A stretch of DNA of 64,000 nt from Paractinoplanes ovalisporus. Lineage in GTDB: Bacteria > Actinomycetota > Actinomycetes > Mycobacteriales > Micromonosporaceae. The notes beneath the pieces were generated by a model. The model saw nothing but the letters and a program-made list of their open reading frames with translations. It had not been told where the DNA came from and did not search any database. This document shows positions 19,247 through 27,142 of the stretch, in pieces. Every line of letters begins with the position of its first letter. Position 1 is the first letter of the stretch. The stretch is taken from the NCBI RefSeq assembly GCF_016834655.1, contig NZ_JAENHP010000007.1:1-64000 (forward strand), given 5' to 3'. The position numbers were made by a program, and so were the translations under genes.

Positions 19247-20534
19247 CGCCGCACACTCGCCCAGAAACGCGCAGCCGCCCGCCGGTGCACATTCGCCCAG
19301 CAACGCGCAATCGCCCGCTGGTGAGCGTTCGCTCAGTGACGGGCAGTCGCCCGCCGGTGCACATTCGCCGAGCAACGCGCAGTCGCCCGGTGGTGAGCGT
19401 TCGTTCAGTGACGGGCAGTCGTCCGCCGGTGAGCGTTCGCTCGGTGGTGCGCAGCCATCCGGCAGTGCGCATTCGCTCGGCGGCGCCACGGGTCTCCGGG
19501 CTGCCCGCAACTGGATGCCGCTGGCCGCCGGCGCCGTGCTGATCGTCGCGATCGCGATGTTCCCGAGTCTCGCGCCCAACCCGTACATCCTCAGCTCAGG
19601 GGTGATCGTCCTCAACTGGGCGGTGCTGGCCACGGCGTGGAACTTCGTCGGCGGCTTCACCGGCTACATCTCGCTCGGCCACGGCGCCCTGGCCGGTCTC
19701 GGCGGTTACGCGACCGGGCTGCTCATCACGAAAGCCGACCTGCCCAGCTTCGTCGCGCTGATCGTGGCCGCCGTGCTCGTGGCCGCGCTGGCCGTGCCGA
19801 TCGGGTTCGCCGCGTTGCGCGTTCGTGGCGCTTCGTTCGTCATCGTGTCCATCGCGCTGGTGCTCATCCTGTTGCTCGTCTTCCAGAGCTGGTCGTCGGT
19901 GACCGGTGGCTCGCGCGGTCTGGTGGTTCCGCGCCCGTTCCCGGGCATGTTGCGGCCGGAGCATCACCGGGTCTTCTTCTTCCTGTACGGGGGATTGCTC
20001 CTGCTCGCCCTGGCCACGTGGTGGCTGCTCGACCGGTCGCGGTTCGGCATGGGGCTGAAGGCGATCCGGGAGGACGAGGACAAGGCGGAGTCGCTCGGGA
20101 CGCCCACGTTCGCGTACAAGCTGACGGTCTTCGTCGTGTCGGCGGCGTTCACGGCGCTGGCCGGCGGGCTGTACGCGCTGTGGTTCGGCGACCTCGACCC
20201 GGTGTTCCAGTTCAGCGTGCTCACCGGCTCGTACATCGTGCTCATGGCGCTGCTCGGCGGCGTGCGCAACCTGTACGGCCCGGTGCTCGGCGCGATCGTC
20301 GTCGGTGTCGCGCTCGAATACTTCAAGGTCGAGTTCGGCAACACGCCGCTGCACCTGGTCACGACGGGCCTGCTGCTCGGCCTGGTCGTGATGTTCATGC
20401 CGGACGGCGTGATCCCGTCGCTGACCGCGCTCGTCAAGCGGCTGCGCAAGCGGGAGGACAGTTCGATCCGCGAAGTGACCGCGGCCGACCTGGCCGAACA
20501 ACGCAAGCGCGAGCGGGAGGCGGCCAACTCATGA
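19230..20534 (+). CDS. Liv-type ABC permease (LivM-like) with repetitive N-terminal extension
   Basis: 434 residues from TTG 19230, supported by GGAGG just upstream and by overlap with the previous gene. Residues 9-86 are a hydrophilic, low-complexity tail of 12-residue units (AHSPSNAQSPAG / ERSLSDGQSPAG) coded by 36-bp repeats. The normal LivM body starts at about 90: nine or ten membrane segments, NFVGGFTGYISLGHGALAGLGGY, and the late ALLGGVRNLYGPVLGA motif. LivM proteins are usually near 300-350 residues, so the tail is extra. Its function is unknown and it may be dispensable. Confidence 0.9.
   Translation: MPNASDAAHSPRNAQPPAGAHSPSNAQSPAGERSLSDGQSPAGAHSPSNAQSPGGERSFSDGQSSAGERSLGGAQPSGSAHSLGGATGLRAARNWMPLAAGAVLIVAIAMFPSLAPNPYILSSGVIVLNWAVLATAWNFVGGFTGYISLGHGALAGLGGYATGLLITKADLPSFVALIVAAVLVAALAVPIGFAALRVRGASFVIVSIALVLILLLVFQSWSSVTGGSRGLVVPRPFPGMLRPEHHRVFFFLYGGLLLLALATWWLLDRSRFGMGLKAIREDEDKAESLGTPTFAYKLTVFVVSAAFTALAGGLYALWFGDLDPVFQFSVLTGSYIVLMALLGGVRNLYGPVLGAIVVGVALEYFKVEFGNTPLHLVTTGLLLGLVVMFMPDGVIPSLTALVKRLRKREDSSIREVTAADLAEQRKREREAANS
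19254..19487 (+). repeat. 36-bp in-frame tandem repeat in the LivM-like gene
   Basis: Six full units and one half unit with starts at 19254, 19290, 19326, 19362, 19398, 19434 and 19470. Two alternating variants begin CATTCGCCCAGCAACGCG and CGTTCGCTCAGTGACGGG, suggesting duplication of a 72-bp pair. Each unit adds 12 residues without a frame change. Confidence 0.9.
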
Positions 20535-20546
20535 CGCCCGGGAATT

Positions 20547-20710
20547 GCGCGTTCACTCAACAACGGACAGCGCCGGCCCGGGTGCTCGATCGTGCGCGTT
20601 CGCTCAGCAACGGACGGCGGATGGCCGTTCGTGCGCGTTCGCTCAGCAACGGACGGCGGATGGCCGTTCGTGCGCGTTCGCTCAGCAACGGACGACGGAT
20701 GGCCGTTTGT
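20547..20710. repeat. 39-bp tandem repeat between the LivM-like and LivG-like genes
   Basis: Three near-identical 39-bp units at 20594-20632, 20633-20671 and 20672-20710, plus a diverged copy at 20547-20593. The unit core CGTTCGCTCAGCAACGGACG resembles the repeat inside the LivM-like gene, so both arrays probably share an ancestor. The array fills a 214-bp gap inside an otherwise tightly packed operon. Confidence 0.88.
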
Positions 20711-20748
20711 GCGCGGCGGCCGATGCGCGTCGATGAAGGGGGCTGCGC

Positions 20749-21477
20749 GTGACGCTCAAGACGACAGGGCTGCGCAAGGCGTTCGGGGGTGTCGTCGCGA
20801 TCGACGGAGCCGACGTCGCGTTCCAGCCGGGAAAGGTGAACGCGCTGATCGGGCCGAACGGCAGCGGCAAGACGACGTTCTTCAACTGCGTGACCGGCAT
20901 GATCAAGCCGGACGAGGGTTCCGTGCACTTCGGCGATCGTGACCTGACCGGGCGGGCGCCGCACGTGATCGCGCGGGCCGGGGTCGGACGGACGTTTCAG
21001 CTCTGCCGCACGTTTCCGCGCATGACGGCGATCGAGAACGTGCTTTCCGCCGTACGGCCGGGAGGGTTGTTGCACGGTCTGCGCAGCGCGCATCGGAAGA
21101 CCGAGATCGACCGGGCCCACCACTGGCTCACCCGGCTCGGCATCGAGCACCTGGCCGGGGCGGAAGCGCGCACCATGTCGTGGGGGCAGCAGAAACTGCT
21201 CGAACTGGCCGGCGTGCTGATGGCCGAACCGAAGACGATTCTGCTCGACGAGCCCGCGGGCGGCGTGAACCCGGCGCTGCTGGACCGGATCGGCACGCTC
21301 GTGCGCGAACTGAACGCCGAGGGCCGCACGTTTGTGATCGTCGAGCACAACATGGACCTGGTCATGAGCATCAGCGATCACATCGTGGTGTTCGACCGCG
21401 GACGGCCGATCGCGGCGGGGCCGCCGGCCGAGATCCGCGCCGACGAACGAGTGCTGGGGGCCTACCTTGGTGTCTGA
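20749..21477 (+). CDS. Liv-type ABC ATPase (LivG-like)
   Basis: 242 residues from GTG 20749. Walker A GPNGSGKTT, a modified signature MSWGQQKLLELAG in place of LSGGQ (common in LivG proteins), Walker B ILLDEPAGGVNP and switch His in IVEHNMDLVM. It pairs with the next ATPase to drive import. Its end overlaps the next gene by 8 bp. Confidence 0.93.
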   Translation: MTLKTTGLRKAFGGVVAIDGADVAFQPGKVNALIGPNGSGKTTFFNCVTGMIKPDEGSVHFGDRDLTGRAPHVIARAGVGRTFQLCRTFPRMTAIENVLSAVRPGGLLHGLRSAHRKTEIDRAHHWLTRLGIEHLAGAEARTMSWGQQKLLELAGVLMAEPKTILLDEPAGGVNPALLDRIGTLVRELNAEGRTFVIVEHNMDLVMSISDHIVVFDRGRPIAAGPPAEIRADERVLGAYLGV

Positions 21478-22210
21478 GATCGAACTGGTCGACGTCCAGG
21501 CCGGCTACGGACGGGCCGCTCCGGTGCTGCGCGGCTTCAGCGTCGCCGTTCCGGCCGGCACGGTGGTCTGCCTGGTCGGCCCGAACGGCGCCGGCAAGTC
21601 CACGGTGCTCAAGGTGGCGTCGGGGCTGCTCGGGCCACGATCGGGCCGGGTCATGGTCGGCGGCCGGGACATGACCGGCGCCGGGCCGCAGAAGATGCTC
21701 GCCGAAGGCGTCGCGCTGGTGCTCCAGGGCCACAGCGTGTTCCGTGAGATGACCGTCGAGGAGAACGTTCTGCTCGGCGGATACACGCTCAAAGACCGTA
21801 CGAGGAAAGCGAAACGCGCGGCCTTCGTCAAGGAACTGTTCCCCGTCGTGGGCGAACGCTGGCACTCGCTGGCCGGGCTGCTCTCGGGCGGCCAGCAGAA
21901 ACAGGTCGAGTTCGCGCGTTCGCTCATGGTCGATCCCAAGGTCGTGCTGCTCGACGAGCCGTCCATGGGTCTCGACCCCAAGGCCACCAGCACCATCTTC
22001 GAACAGGTCGTGCGGATGCGCGACGCCGGGACGGCCGTGCTGCTGGTGGAGCAGAACGCCCGGCGCGCGCTGGAGACCGCCGACCTCGGGTGCGTGCTCG
22101 ATCTCGGGCGCGTGCACATCTCCGGGCCGGCCGCCGATCTGCTGGCCGACCCCCAGCTCGGAGAGCTCTATCTCGGCGGCCGTCCCGCCGAGAAACCGCC
22201 TGCTGTGTGA
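21470..22210 (+). CDS. Liv-type ABC ATPase (LivF-like)
   Basis: 246 residues from GTG 21470 (a TTG three bases earlier is possible). Walker A GPNGAGKST, signature LLSGGQQKQVEFARSL, Walker B VLLDEPSMGLDP, and the LivF-like VLLVEQNARRALE. It completes the five-part importer. The final codons and stop lie in a tandem array that continues to about 22290. Confidence 0.93.
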   Translation: MSEIELVDVQAGYGRAAPVLRGFSVAVPAGTVVCLVGPNGAGKSTVLKVASGLLGPRSGRVMVGGRDMTGAGPQKMLAEGVALVLQGHSVFREMTVEENVLLGGYTLKDRTRKAKRAAFVKELFPVVGERWHSLAGLLSGGQQKQVEFARSLMVDPKVVLLDEPSMGLDPKATSTIFEQVVRMRDAGTAVLLVEQNARRALETADLGCVLDLGRVHISGPAADLLADPQLGELYLGGRPAEKPPAV

Positions 22211-22280
22211 GGCGGGCCCGGCGACCGTCCCGCCGAGAAGCCGCCTGCTGAGGCGGGCCCGGCGGCCGTCCCGCCGGGGA
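22174..22280. repeat. 41-45-bp tandem repeat over the 3' end of the LivF-like gene
   Basis: Copy 1 (22174-22218) contains the last coding bases and the stop. Copy 2 (22219-22259) repeats it with a 4-bp deletion. A partial third copy starts at 22260. The unit begins CGGCGGCCGTCCCGCCGAGA. Confidence 0.85.
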
Positions 22281-22313
22281 ACCACCTGTCACCCGCGAGA
22301 TGAGAGGTGTTCC

Positions 22314-23219
22314 ATGCGAAGAACAGGAGCCGTCGCTGTCTCCGCCGTCCTCGTGGCCACCCTGGCCGCATCGCCGGCCGCGGCCGGCAACTCCGGAGCG
22401 AGCGACGTCCATCCGTCCCTGCGGCCGAACCTGGTCGCCTACTACGACTTCGACCATCCGATGCGCGGCGACCCCGCGCTCGAACAGGACCAGGGCCGAT
22501 CCAGCACCGAGATCGAACTGGTCAACGGCGGGGCCGCCATGCGGGTCGCCGACCGTGCCTATCCCGGGGGTGGGCGCGTTCTGCAGACCCGGCAGGTGAA
22601 CCCGGGCGTCACCGGGAACGACGACTGGAAGGCCGGCACCTGGTCGGCGAGCGGCGTGCGCACGTTGCGCGCGTTCAGTGGCGTCGAGGGCAGCACGGTC
22701 ATGGGCTGGTTCAAGCGGTCGATGGACGGGCCGGCGGCCGGTTTCAACGCGATCGGACTCGCGGGCGTGCTGACCGGCGATTCCGACGGTCACGGCGTAC
22801 GGGCGCTGCTGGAACTCATCGATGTGAACGGCGAGCTGAAGCTAGTCGCGCTCGGCCGCCGCATCGACGGCGGCAACTCGCAGACGTTTGCCGCGAACGA
22901 GGACTGGAAGACGCTGCTGCCCAAGGACGAGTGGGTGCACCTGGCCGCCACGTTCGACTTCACCCGGGGCACGATGGCGCTCTATCGCAACGGCAAGCCG
23001 GTGCCCGGCTTCTATACCCGCACCGACGACCCCTGGCTGGTCAACGGGCCCGGTCCGCATGTCACCACCGCGACCGACCCGCGCGGCATCAAGATCGGCG
23101 GGAGCTTCCCGCAGAACACGCTCGAACGCAATCCGTGCGACTGCCGGATGGACGCGCTGATGTTCCTCGACCGCTCGCTGACGGCGCGCGAAGTCGCGAA
23201 CCAGTACCGCCTCTATTAG
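22314..23219 (+). CDS. Secreted LamG/concanavalin-like domain protein
   Basis: 301 residues. Signal peptide (MRRTGAVAVSAVLVATLAASPAAAG, cleavage near 25). The rest is one LamG/Laminin_G_3-like beta-sandwich: opening NLVAYYDFDHP, central MGWFKRSMDG, EWVHLAATFDFTRGTMALYRNGKPV and closing DALMFLDRSLTAREVANQYRLY. Such domains bind carbohydrates or act as adhesive modules. No catalytic domain is visible. It lies between the importer and the sugar dehydrogenase, 10 bp before the latter, so it may help capture or present the same extracellular substrate. Confidence 0.82.
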   Translation: MRRTGAVAVSAVLVATLAASPAAAGNSGASDVHPSLRPNLVAYYDFDHPMRGDPALEQDQGRSSTEIELVNGGAAMRVADRAYPGGGRVLQTRQVNPGVTGNDDWKAGTWSASGVRTLRAFSGVEGSTVMGWFKRSMDGPAAGFNAIGLAGVLTGDSDGHGVRALLELIDVNGELKLVALGRRIDGGNSQTFAANEDWKTLLPKDEWVHLAATFDFTRGTMALYRNGKPVPGFYTRTDDPWLVNGPGPHVTTATDPRGIKIGGSFPQNTLERNPCDCRMDALMFLDRSLTAREVANQYRLY

Positions 23220-23229
23220 GAGCCTCTTC

Positions 23230-25287
23230 ATGCGCCGTATCTTGTTAGCTTTGATCTTAGTGTCCACATTGGTGAGCGCGCCCGCCTATGCCGCCGATCC
23301 GGGCCCGATCTACGACCCGGTTCCCACCGAGCCGGTCACCTCGAAGCTCGGGCTGGTCCTCACCGAATACGCCCAGTTCCCCAAGAGCGAGACCAATCCG
23401 CCGCTGATCGACCAGCGGCTCAACCGGGTCGCCCGGATCAACACCATCATGGAACTGCCCGACGGTTCCGGCCGGCGCGCGGTCCCCGACCTCAACGGCA
23501 ACCTCTACATCGTGAAGAACGGCGTCCCGAGCGTCTATCTCGACGTCGCCGCCACGTTCGCGCCGCAGTTCTTCTCGGGCCGCGGCCTCGGGCAGGGCTT
23601 CGGATACGTGGCGTTCCACCCCGACTTCAAGCGCAACGGCCTGTTCTACACGATCCACACCGAGCAGGCGTCGCAGACCACGGCGGTGCCCGACTACGCC
23701 CAGACGAACGTGCTCTTCCACGGCGTCATCAACGAGTGGAAGGCCACCGACCCGGCCGCCGACACGTTCGCCGGCGCCCACCGGGAGCTGCTGCGGATCG
23801 GCTTCGGCGGCCAGATCCACGGCATCCAGGAGATCAACTTCAACCCGACCGCGCGTAAGGGCAGCGCCGACTACGGCAAGTTGTATCTGGCCGTGGGCGA
23901 CGGCGGGCTCGGGGTGAACAACACCGATCCGCAGAACCTGGCCATCCCGCACGGCAAGCTGCTGCGCATCGACCCCGCCGGGCGCAACTCGCCCAACGGC
24001 AAGTACGGGATCCCGCCGTCCAACCCGTTTGTGAACCAAGCCGGGGCGGCCGGGGAGATCTACTCGTACGGCTACCGCGACCCGCACCGGTTCAGCTGGG
24101 ACCGCGCCACCGGCAAGCTCTACCTGGGGCACATCGGTGAGCACGCCATCGAGGCCATCTACGAGGTCCGGGCGGGCGACAACATGGGCTGGAGCGAGCG
24201 TGAGGGTGCGTTCGTCTTCGACAAGACCCCGGCCACGGCATGCGACCGGCTGTTCCCGCTGCCGGCCGACGACAGCGGCTACACCTACCCGGTCGCGGCC
24301 TACGACCACAACCCGGCGCCCGGCTGGAACTGCACCTCCGACGTCGGCGTCGCGGTGGCCGGCGGCTTCGTCTACCGCGGCCAGGACGTGCCGGCGCTGC
24401 GCGGCAAGTACGTCTTCGGCGACCTCGTCGACGGCCGTGTCCTCTACACCGAGGCCTCGGAGATGCGCCGCGGGCGGGCTCCGGCCACGATCCACCGGCT
24501 CAACCTCTTCACGGCGACCGGCACCCCCGTACGGATGCAGGATCTGTCGGCACCCGGGGCGCCCGGCGATCCGAACCGGGTCGACCTGCGGTTCGGCACC
24601 GACGCCCGGGGCGAGCTCTACATCCTGGCCAAGGCCAACGGGAAGATCTGGAAGGTCACCGGCACCAGGACGTACGCCGGAGCCTCGGCCGGACACGTAC
24701 GCGTGGCCCCCGCGCCGCGCGCCTCGAACTGGGCGCCCGTCACGCCCTCGAAGTGGCAGTTCACCAACGGGCAGGTCATCCTGGCCGAGGCCGGCAGCGA
24801 GCGGCCCGGACCGCGGCGGCCCTTCGAATACGCGGTGCTGAGCGCCGGGCCGGCGTGGAAGTCGGTCGACATCCGGGCCCAGGTGCGGCTCGACGAGCCG
24901 GTGACCCTGACGAACCGCGACGTGATCATCGTGTTCGGCTACCAGTCGGACACGCAGTTCTACTACGCGCACCTGTCGACGGACAACACGATCCTGCCCC
25001 ACAACGGCATCTTCAAAGTCAACAACGCCGACCGCGAGCGGATCGACTACCAGTGGAACGGCCGCTCGCGCGGAGCGAACCCGGCCGTGGTGGACGAGAA
25101 GTGGCACGACGTACGGGTGAAGCACCTGCCGGCCACCGGGGAGATCGCGGTCTACGTGGACGGACGCTCGGACCCGCTGATGACCGCGCGCGACACCACG
25201 TTCAGTTCGGGCCGGGTCGGTTTCGGTTCGTTCGACAACCGCGGACGCCTGCGGGACCTGACCGTCACCGGCACACCCGCCGCATAA
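23230..25287 (+). CDS. Secreted PQQ-type glucose/sorbosone dehydrogenase family protein with C-terminal concanavalin-like domain
   Basis: 685 residues. Signal peptide ending AYA-A (about 22). Residues 70-475 form the GSDH beta-propeller (GRGLGQGFGYVAFHPDFK, LYLAVGDGG, SYGYRDPHRFSWDR, VAVAGGFVYRG, YVFGDLVDGR). Residues 490-680 resemble the DUF1080/3-keto-glycoside-hydrolase sandwich (WKSVDIRAQVRL, FYYAHLSTDN, WHDVRVKHLPATGEIAVYVDG, GRVGFGSFDNRGRL). Family members oxidise sugars outside the cell with PQQ. The opening codons are unusually AT-rich, easing translation start. It is the last gene of the LacI-controlled operon. Cofactor and substrate are inferred. Confidence 0.85.
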   Translation: MRRILLALILVSTLVSAPAYAADPGPIYDPVPTEPVTSKLGLVLTEYAQFPKSETNPPLIDQRLNRVARINTIMELPDGSGRRAVPDLNGNLYIVKNGVPSVYLDVAATFAPQFFSGRGLGQGFGYVAFHPDFKRNGLFYTIHTEQASQTTAVPDYAQTNVLFHGVINEWKATDPAADTFAGAHRELLRIGFGGQIHGIQEINFNPTARKGSADYGKLYLAVGDGGLGVNNTDPQNLAIPHGKLLRIDPAGRNSPNGKYGIPPSNPFVNQAGAAGEIYSYGYRDPHRFSWDRATGKLYLGHIGEHAIEAIYEVRAGDNMGWSEREGAFVFDKTPATACDRLFPLPADDSGYTYPVAAYDHNPAPGWNCTSDVGVAVAGGFVYRGQDVPALRGKYVFGDLVDGRVLYTEASEMRRGRAPATIHRLNLFTATGTPVRMQDLSAPGAPGDPNRVDLRFGTDARGELYILAKANGKIWKVTGTRTYAGASAGHVRVAPAPRASNWAPVTPSKWQFTNGQVILAEAGSERPGPRRPFEYAVLSAGPAWKSVDIRAQVRLDEPVTLTNRDVIIVFGYQSDTQFYYAHLSTDNTILPHNGIFKVNNADRERIDYQWNGRSRGANPAVVDEKWHDVRVKHLPATGEIAVYVDGRSDPLMTARDTTFSSGRVGFGSFDNRGRLRDLTVTGTPAA

Positions 25288-25339
25288 CAGATCATCCTAG
25301 GTCCACCCCGGTCATCCACAATCCCGCGTCATCCACAGC

Positions 25340-25382
25340 CCCCCGAACAGAGATCGCCAAATCCGGTCACTCTGTTCGGGGG
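25340..25382. repeat. Perfect 13-bp inverted repeat with 17-nt loop
   Basis: Arms CCCCCGAACAGAG and CTCTGTTCGGGGG. It lies 52 bp after the dehydrogenase stop. There is no U-tract, but the stem is strong enough to act as a terminator for the seven-gene operon. It also abuts the transposase remnant and could be an insertion-site relic. Confidence 0.6.
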
Positions 25383-25398
25383 TGTCCCCATGCGCTCG

Positions 25399-25590
25399 TC
25401 AAGCGGTGACGGCGCGGGTTTCATCGGGGGCGTCGTCGCGGGGCTCGGCGGACAGGTCGTCGTTGCGGCCTCTCGGGCCAGGCAGATCAGTGCGGCGTTG
25501 TGTCTCTTGCCTTGGGCGCGTTCGGGGTCGTGGCTGGCCCGTGACGGTGGACGCCCCGGCGAGGCGAACGCGACGATGGGGTCAGCCGGG
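25399..25590 (-). pseudogene. Decayed C-terminus of an IS110-family transposase
   Basis: One frame reads ASHDPERAQGKRHNAALICLA, matching the usual end of actinobacterial IS110 transposases (FYDRKRAEGKRHNAALICLA). The rest of the match needs a frame change: the shifted frame continues RGRNDDLSAEPRDD, compare RRNDVLYAMLRDG, and stops at 25399. No upstream catalytic part is present. It is a frameshifted fragment left by an old insertion. The family match is from memory of the consensus, so confidence is moderate. Confidence 0.55.
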
Positions 25591-26029
25591 TCGATTCGGC
25601 GGCCGCCCGGTCGCCGATCTGGTCCCGACACCGGCCGCCACACTTCCCGCATGCAGTTGGGTGACCGGCTCGGATGAGCTCGCTCGCCGAGCTGTGCGGC
25701 CGCTGACAGTCCCCGACTGGGAGCCGCCCGATTGAACTCCGCTCGGATTCATCCGCGCCTGGGTGCAGCCATTTCAGGATGCTCGGCAACGATGCGAGCG
25801 GCCGGAGCGATCGAACAGCCCGTCAGCGCGCCCTCGGCGACTGGTCAGCCGGGTCCCGTCCCCTACCTGCCACTTGGCATGACTAGTGACGTGTGGAGAT
25901 TCGGTCGGCCGGAGGTCTGAATCGACTCGGCCCCGGAGTGCCTGGGGGAGTCATCAGCCACGCGACGCGGCGGGCGCGATCCTGGGATAGATGTGTGCTG
26001 AAGGGGCGGAAACTGGACAGGACAGCGAC

Positions 26030-26062
26030 GGGCCGGCGTTCCCTGGTTGGGGGCGCCGGCCC
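26030..26062 (-). terminator. Hairpin after the Pro/Thr-rich secreted protein gene
   Basis: Perfect 9-bp arms GGGCCGGCG and CGCCGGCCC with a 15-nt loop, starting 23 bp past the stop of the minus-strand gene. No poly-U run follows, as is common in high-GC actinobacteria. Confidence 0.6.
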
Positions 26063-26084
26063 GTTCGTGTTGTCCGGGCGGCGG

Positions 26085-26822
26085 TCAGGGGGTGACCCCT
26101 TCCGCGGTGCCGGCGGTGCCGTTGAGGGTGGATTCGGTGCCGGTCACGTCGATGCCGCTGGTCACGTCGGTGACGGTGGGCTCGGTCGGCTCAACCGTCG
26201 GCTCGAGGGTGGGCTCAACCGTGGGCTCGGTGGGCTCGCCCGCGGTGGTGTCGGTCGGCTCGGGAGTGGCGGTGGCCGTGGGTTCGGTGGTGGGCTCGCC
26301 CGCGGTGGTGTCGGTCGGCTCGGGAGTGGCGGTGGCCGTGGGCTCGGTGGTGGGCCCGGCCGTAGTGGTGTCGGTCGGCGCAGGGGTGGCGGTGGTGGCG
26401 GGCTCGGGAGTGGCGGTGGCGGTCGGCGGAGCCGGCGTGGCGGCCGGGCCGGGTGCGGGCTGCCCCATCGGGCCGCCGGGTGCCGGTTGTCCCATCGGGC
26501 CGTTGGGGGCGGGCTCGCCCATCGACTGGCCGGGGGCGGGTGCGCCGTCGGGGCCCACGGGCTGGGCCCACGGCTGGGCGGGCCAACCGGCGGGGGCTCC
26601 GGGCATCCCGGGCAGACTCGCCAGGTCGGGCAGCTTGATGTCGCCCATGACGATCACGACGACCCGGGGTTCGCCGTTGGGGCCGGGGACGACGTACGAC
26701 ATGGGTGCTCCCGCCGGCGCGGTGGCCGGGTCCGGCTCGGCGGCGAACGCGGACGACGTGGGGCCGAGAGCCAGGGCGGCGCCGGCCGCGAGGCACACGC
26801 CGGCGGACAGTTTCCTACGCAT
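26085..26822 (-). CDS. Secreted Pro/Thr-rich repeat protein of unknown function
   Basis: 245 residues. Signal peptide ending SSAFAAE (about 27-28). A short unique region (AGAPMSYVVPGPNGEPRVVVIVMGDIKLPD) precedes Pro/Gly repeats (GEPAPNGPMGQPAPGGPMGQPAPG) and long TEPTATATPEPTDTTAGEP repeats. There is no transmembrane anchor and no sortase motif. The Thr/Pro stretch is the type often mannosylated in actinobacterial cell-surface proteins. The repeats include a near-exact 60-bp duplication. I do not recognise a family. Confidence 0.7.
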   Translation of the reverse strand: MRRKLSAGVCLAAGAALALGPTSSAFAAEPDPATAPAGAPMSYVVPGPNGEPRVVVIVMGDIKLPDLASLPGMPGAPAGWPAQPWAQPVGPDGAPAPGQSMGEPAPNGPMGQPAPGGPMGQPAPGPAATPAPPTATATPEPATTATPAPTDTTTAGPTTEPTATATPEPTDTTAGEPTTEPTATATPEPTDTTAGEPTEPTVEPTLEPTVEPTEPTVTDVTSGIDVTGTESTLNGTAGTAEGVTP

Positions 26823-27142
26823 CTGATTTCCCTCTCAGGACTTCGCTGGGTCCCGGACAGCTCAACACAACAATGCGTTCGGCAAGCGCGGTTCATCGCT
26901 ATTCGCGCGGCCATTTTCCGGCGGCCGGAAAGAACAACAATTCGGCGCGGATAATGCTCTTGGAAGCGGGTATGCGGGCACTTCGATGCAGTGTCGCGTC
27001 TTCATTTCGTACACCTGGCGCGAAAGCGGACCCCACGCGGTGGACCGTATTTCCCGTGATGAACAGCGCGTTTCCGGATCGGGCGGGCGGGGTATCGCAC
27101 GGTGCCGGCGTCGGCCGGGGAAAATGCGGAAAGAGGGTCGCC
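26823..27142. other. Divergent upstream region, lower GC than its surroundings
   Basis: 320 bp between two divergent genes. It is noticeably richer in A/T and probably holds promoters for both. A short palindrome TTTCCGG-CGG-CCGGAAA lies at 26915-26931. No reading frame here is convincing. Confidence 0.5.

Larger units (their letters stand above)
25288..26084. other. Poorly coding 0.8-kb stretch
   Basis: No convincing intact gene. It contains a 13-bp perfect inverted repeat (25340-25352 and 25370-25382, CCCCCGAACAGAG arms, 17-nt loop), the remnant of an IS110-like transposase at about 25399-25590, and a hairpin ending the next minus-strand gene. The 25.6-26.0 kb part has open frames on both strands, but their composition is not protein-like and I recognise nothing in them. 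Confidence 0.6.

Noticed and set aside
20545..20736. Small open frame between the LivM-like and LivG-like genes
   Set aside because: Its sequence is simply the translated 39-bp repeat and no ribosome-binding site was seen.
25390..25735. Possible small genes in the 25.4-25.7 kb stretch
   Set aside because: The only recognisable homology is a frame-broken transposase end on the minus strand; plus-strand frames lack ribosome-binding sites and motifs.
26047..26826. Plus-strand Val/Gly/Ser-rich frame opposite the Pro/Thr-rich protein
   Set aside because: The minus-strand frame has a good signal peptide, a start near promoter-like DNA and a downstream hairpin; the plus-strand frame has none.
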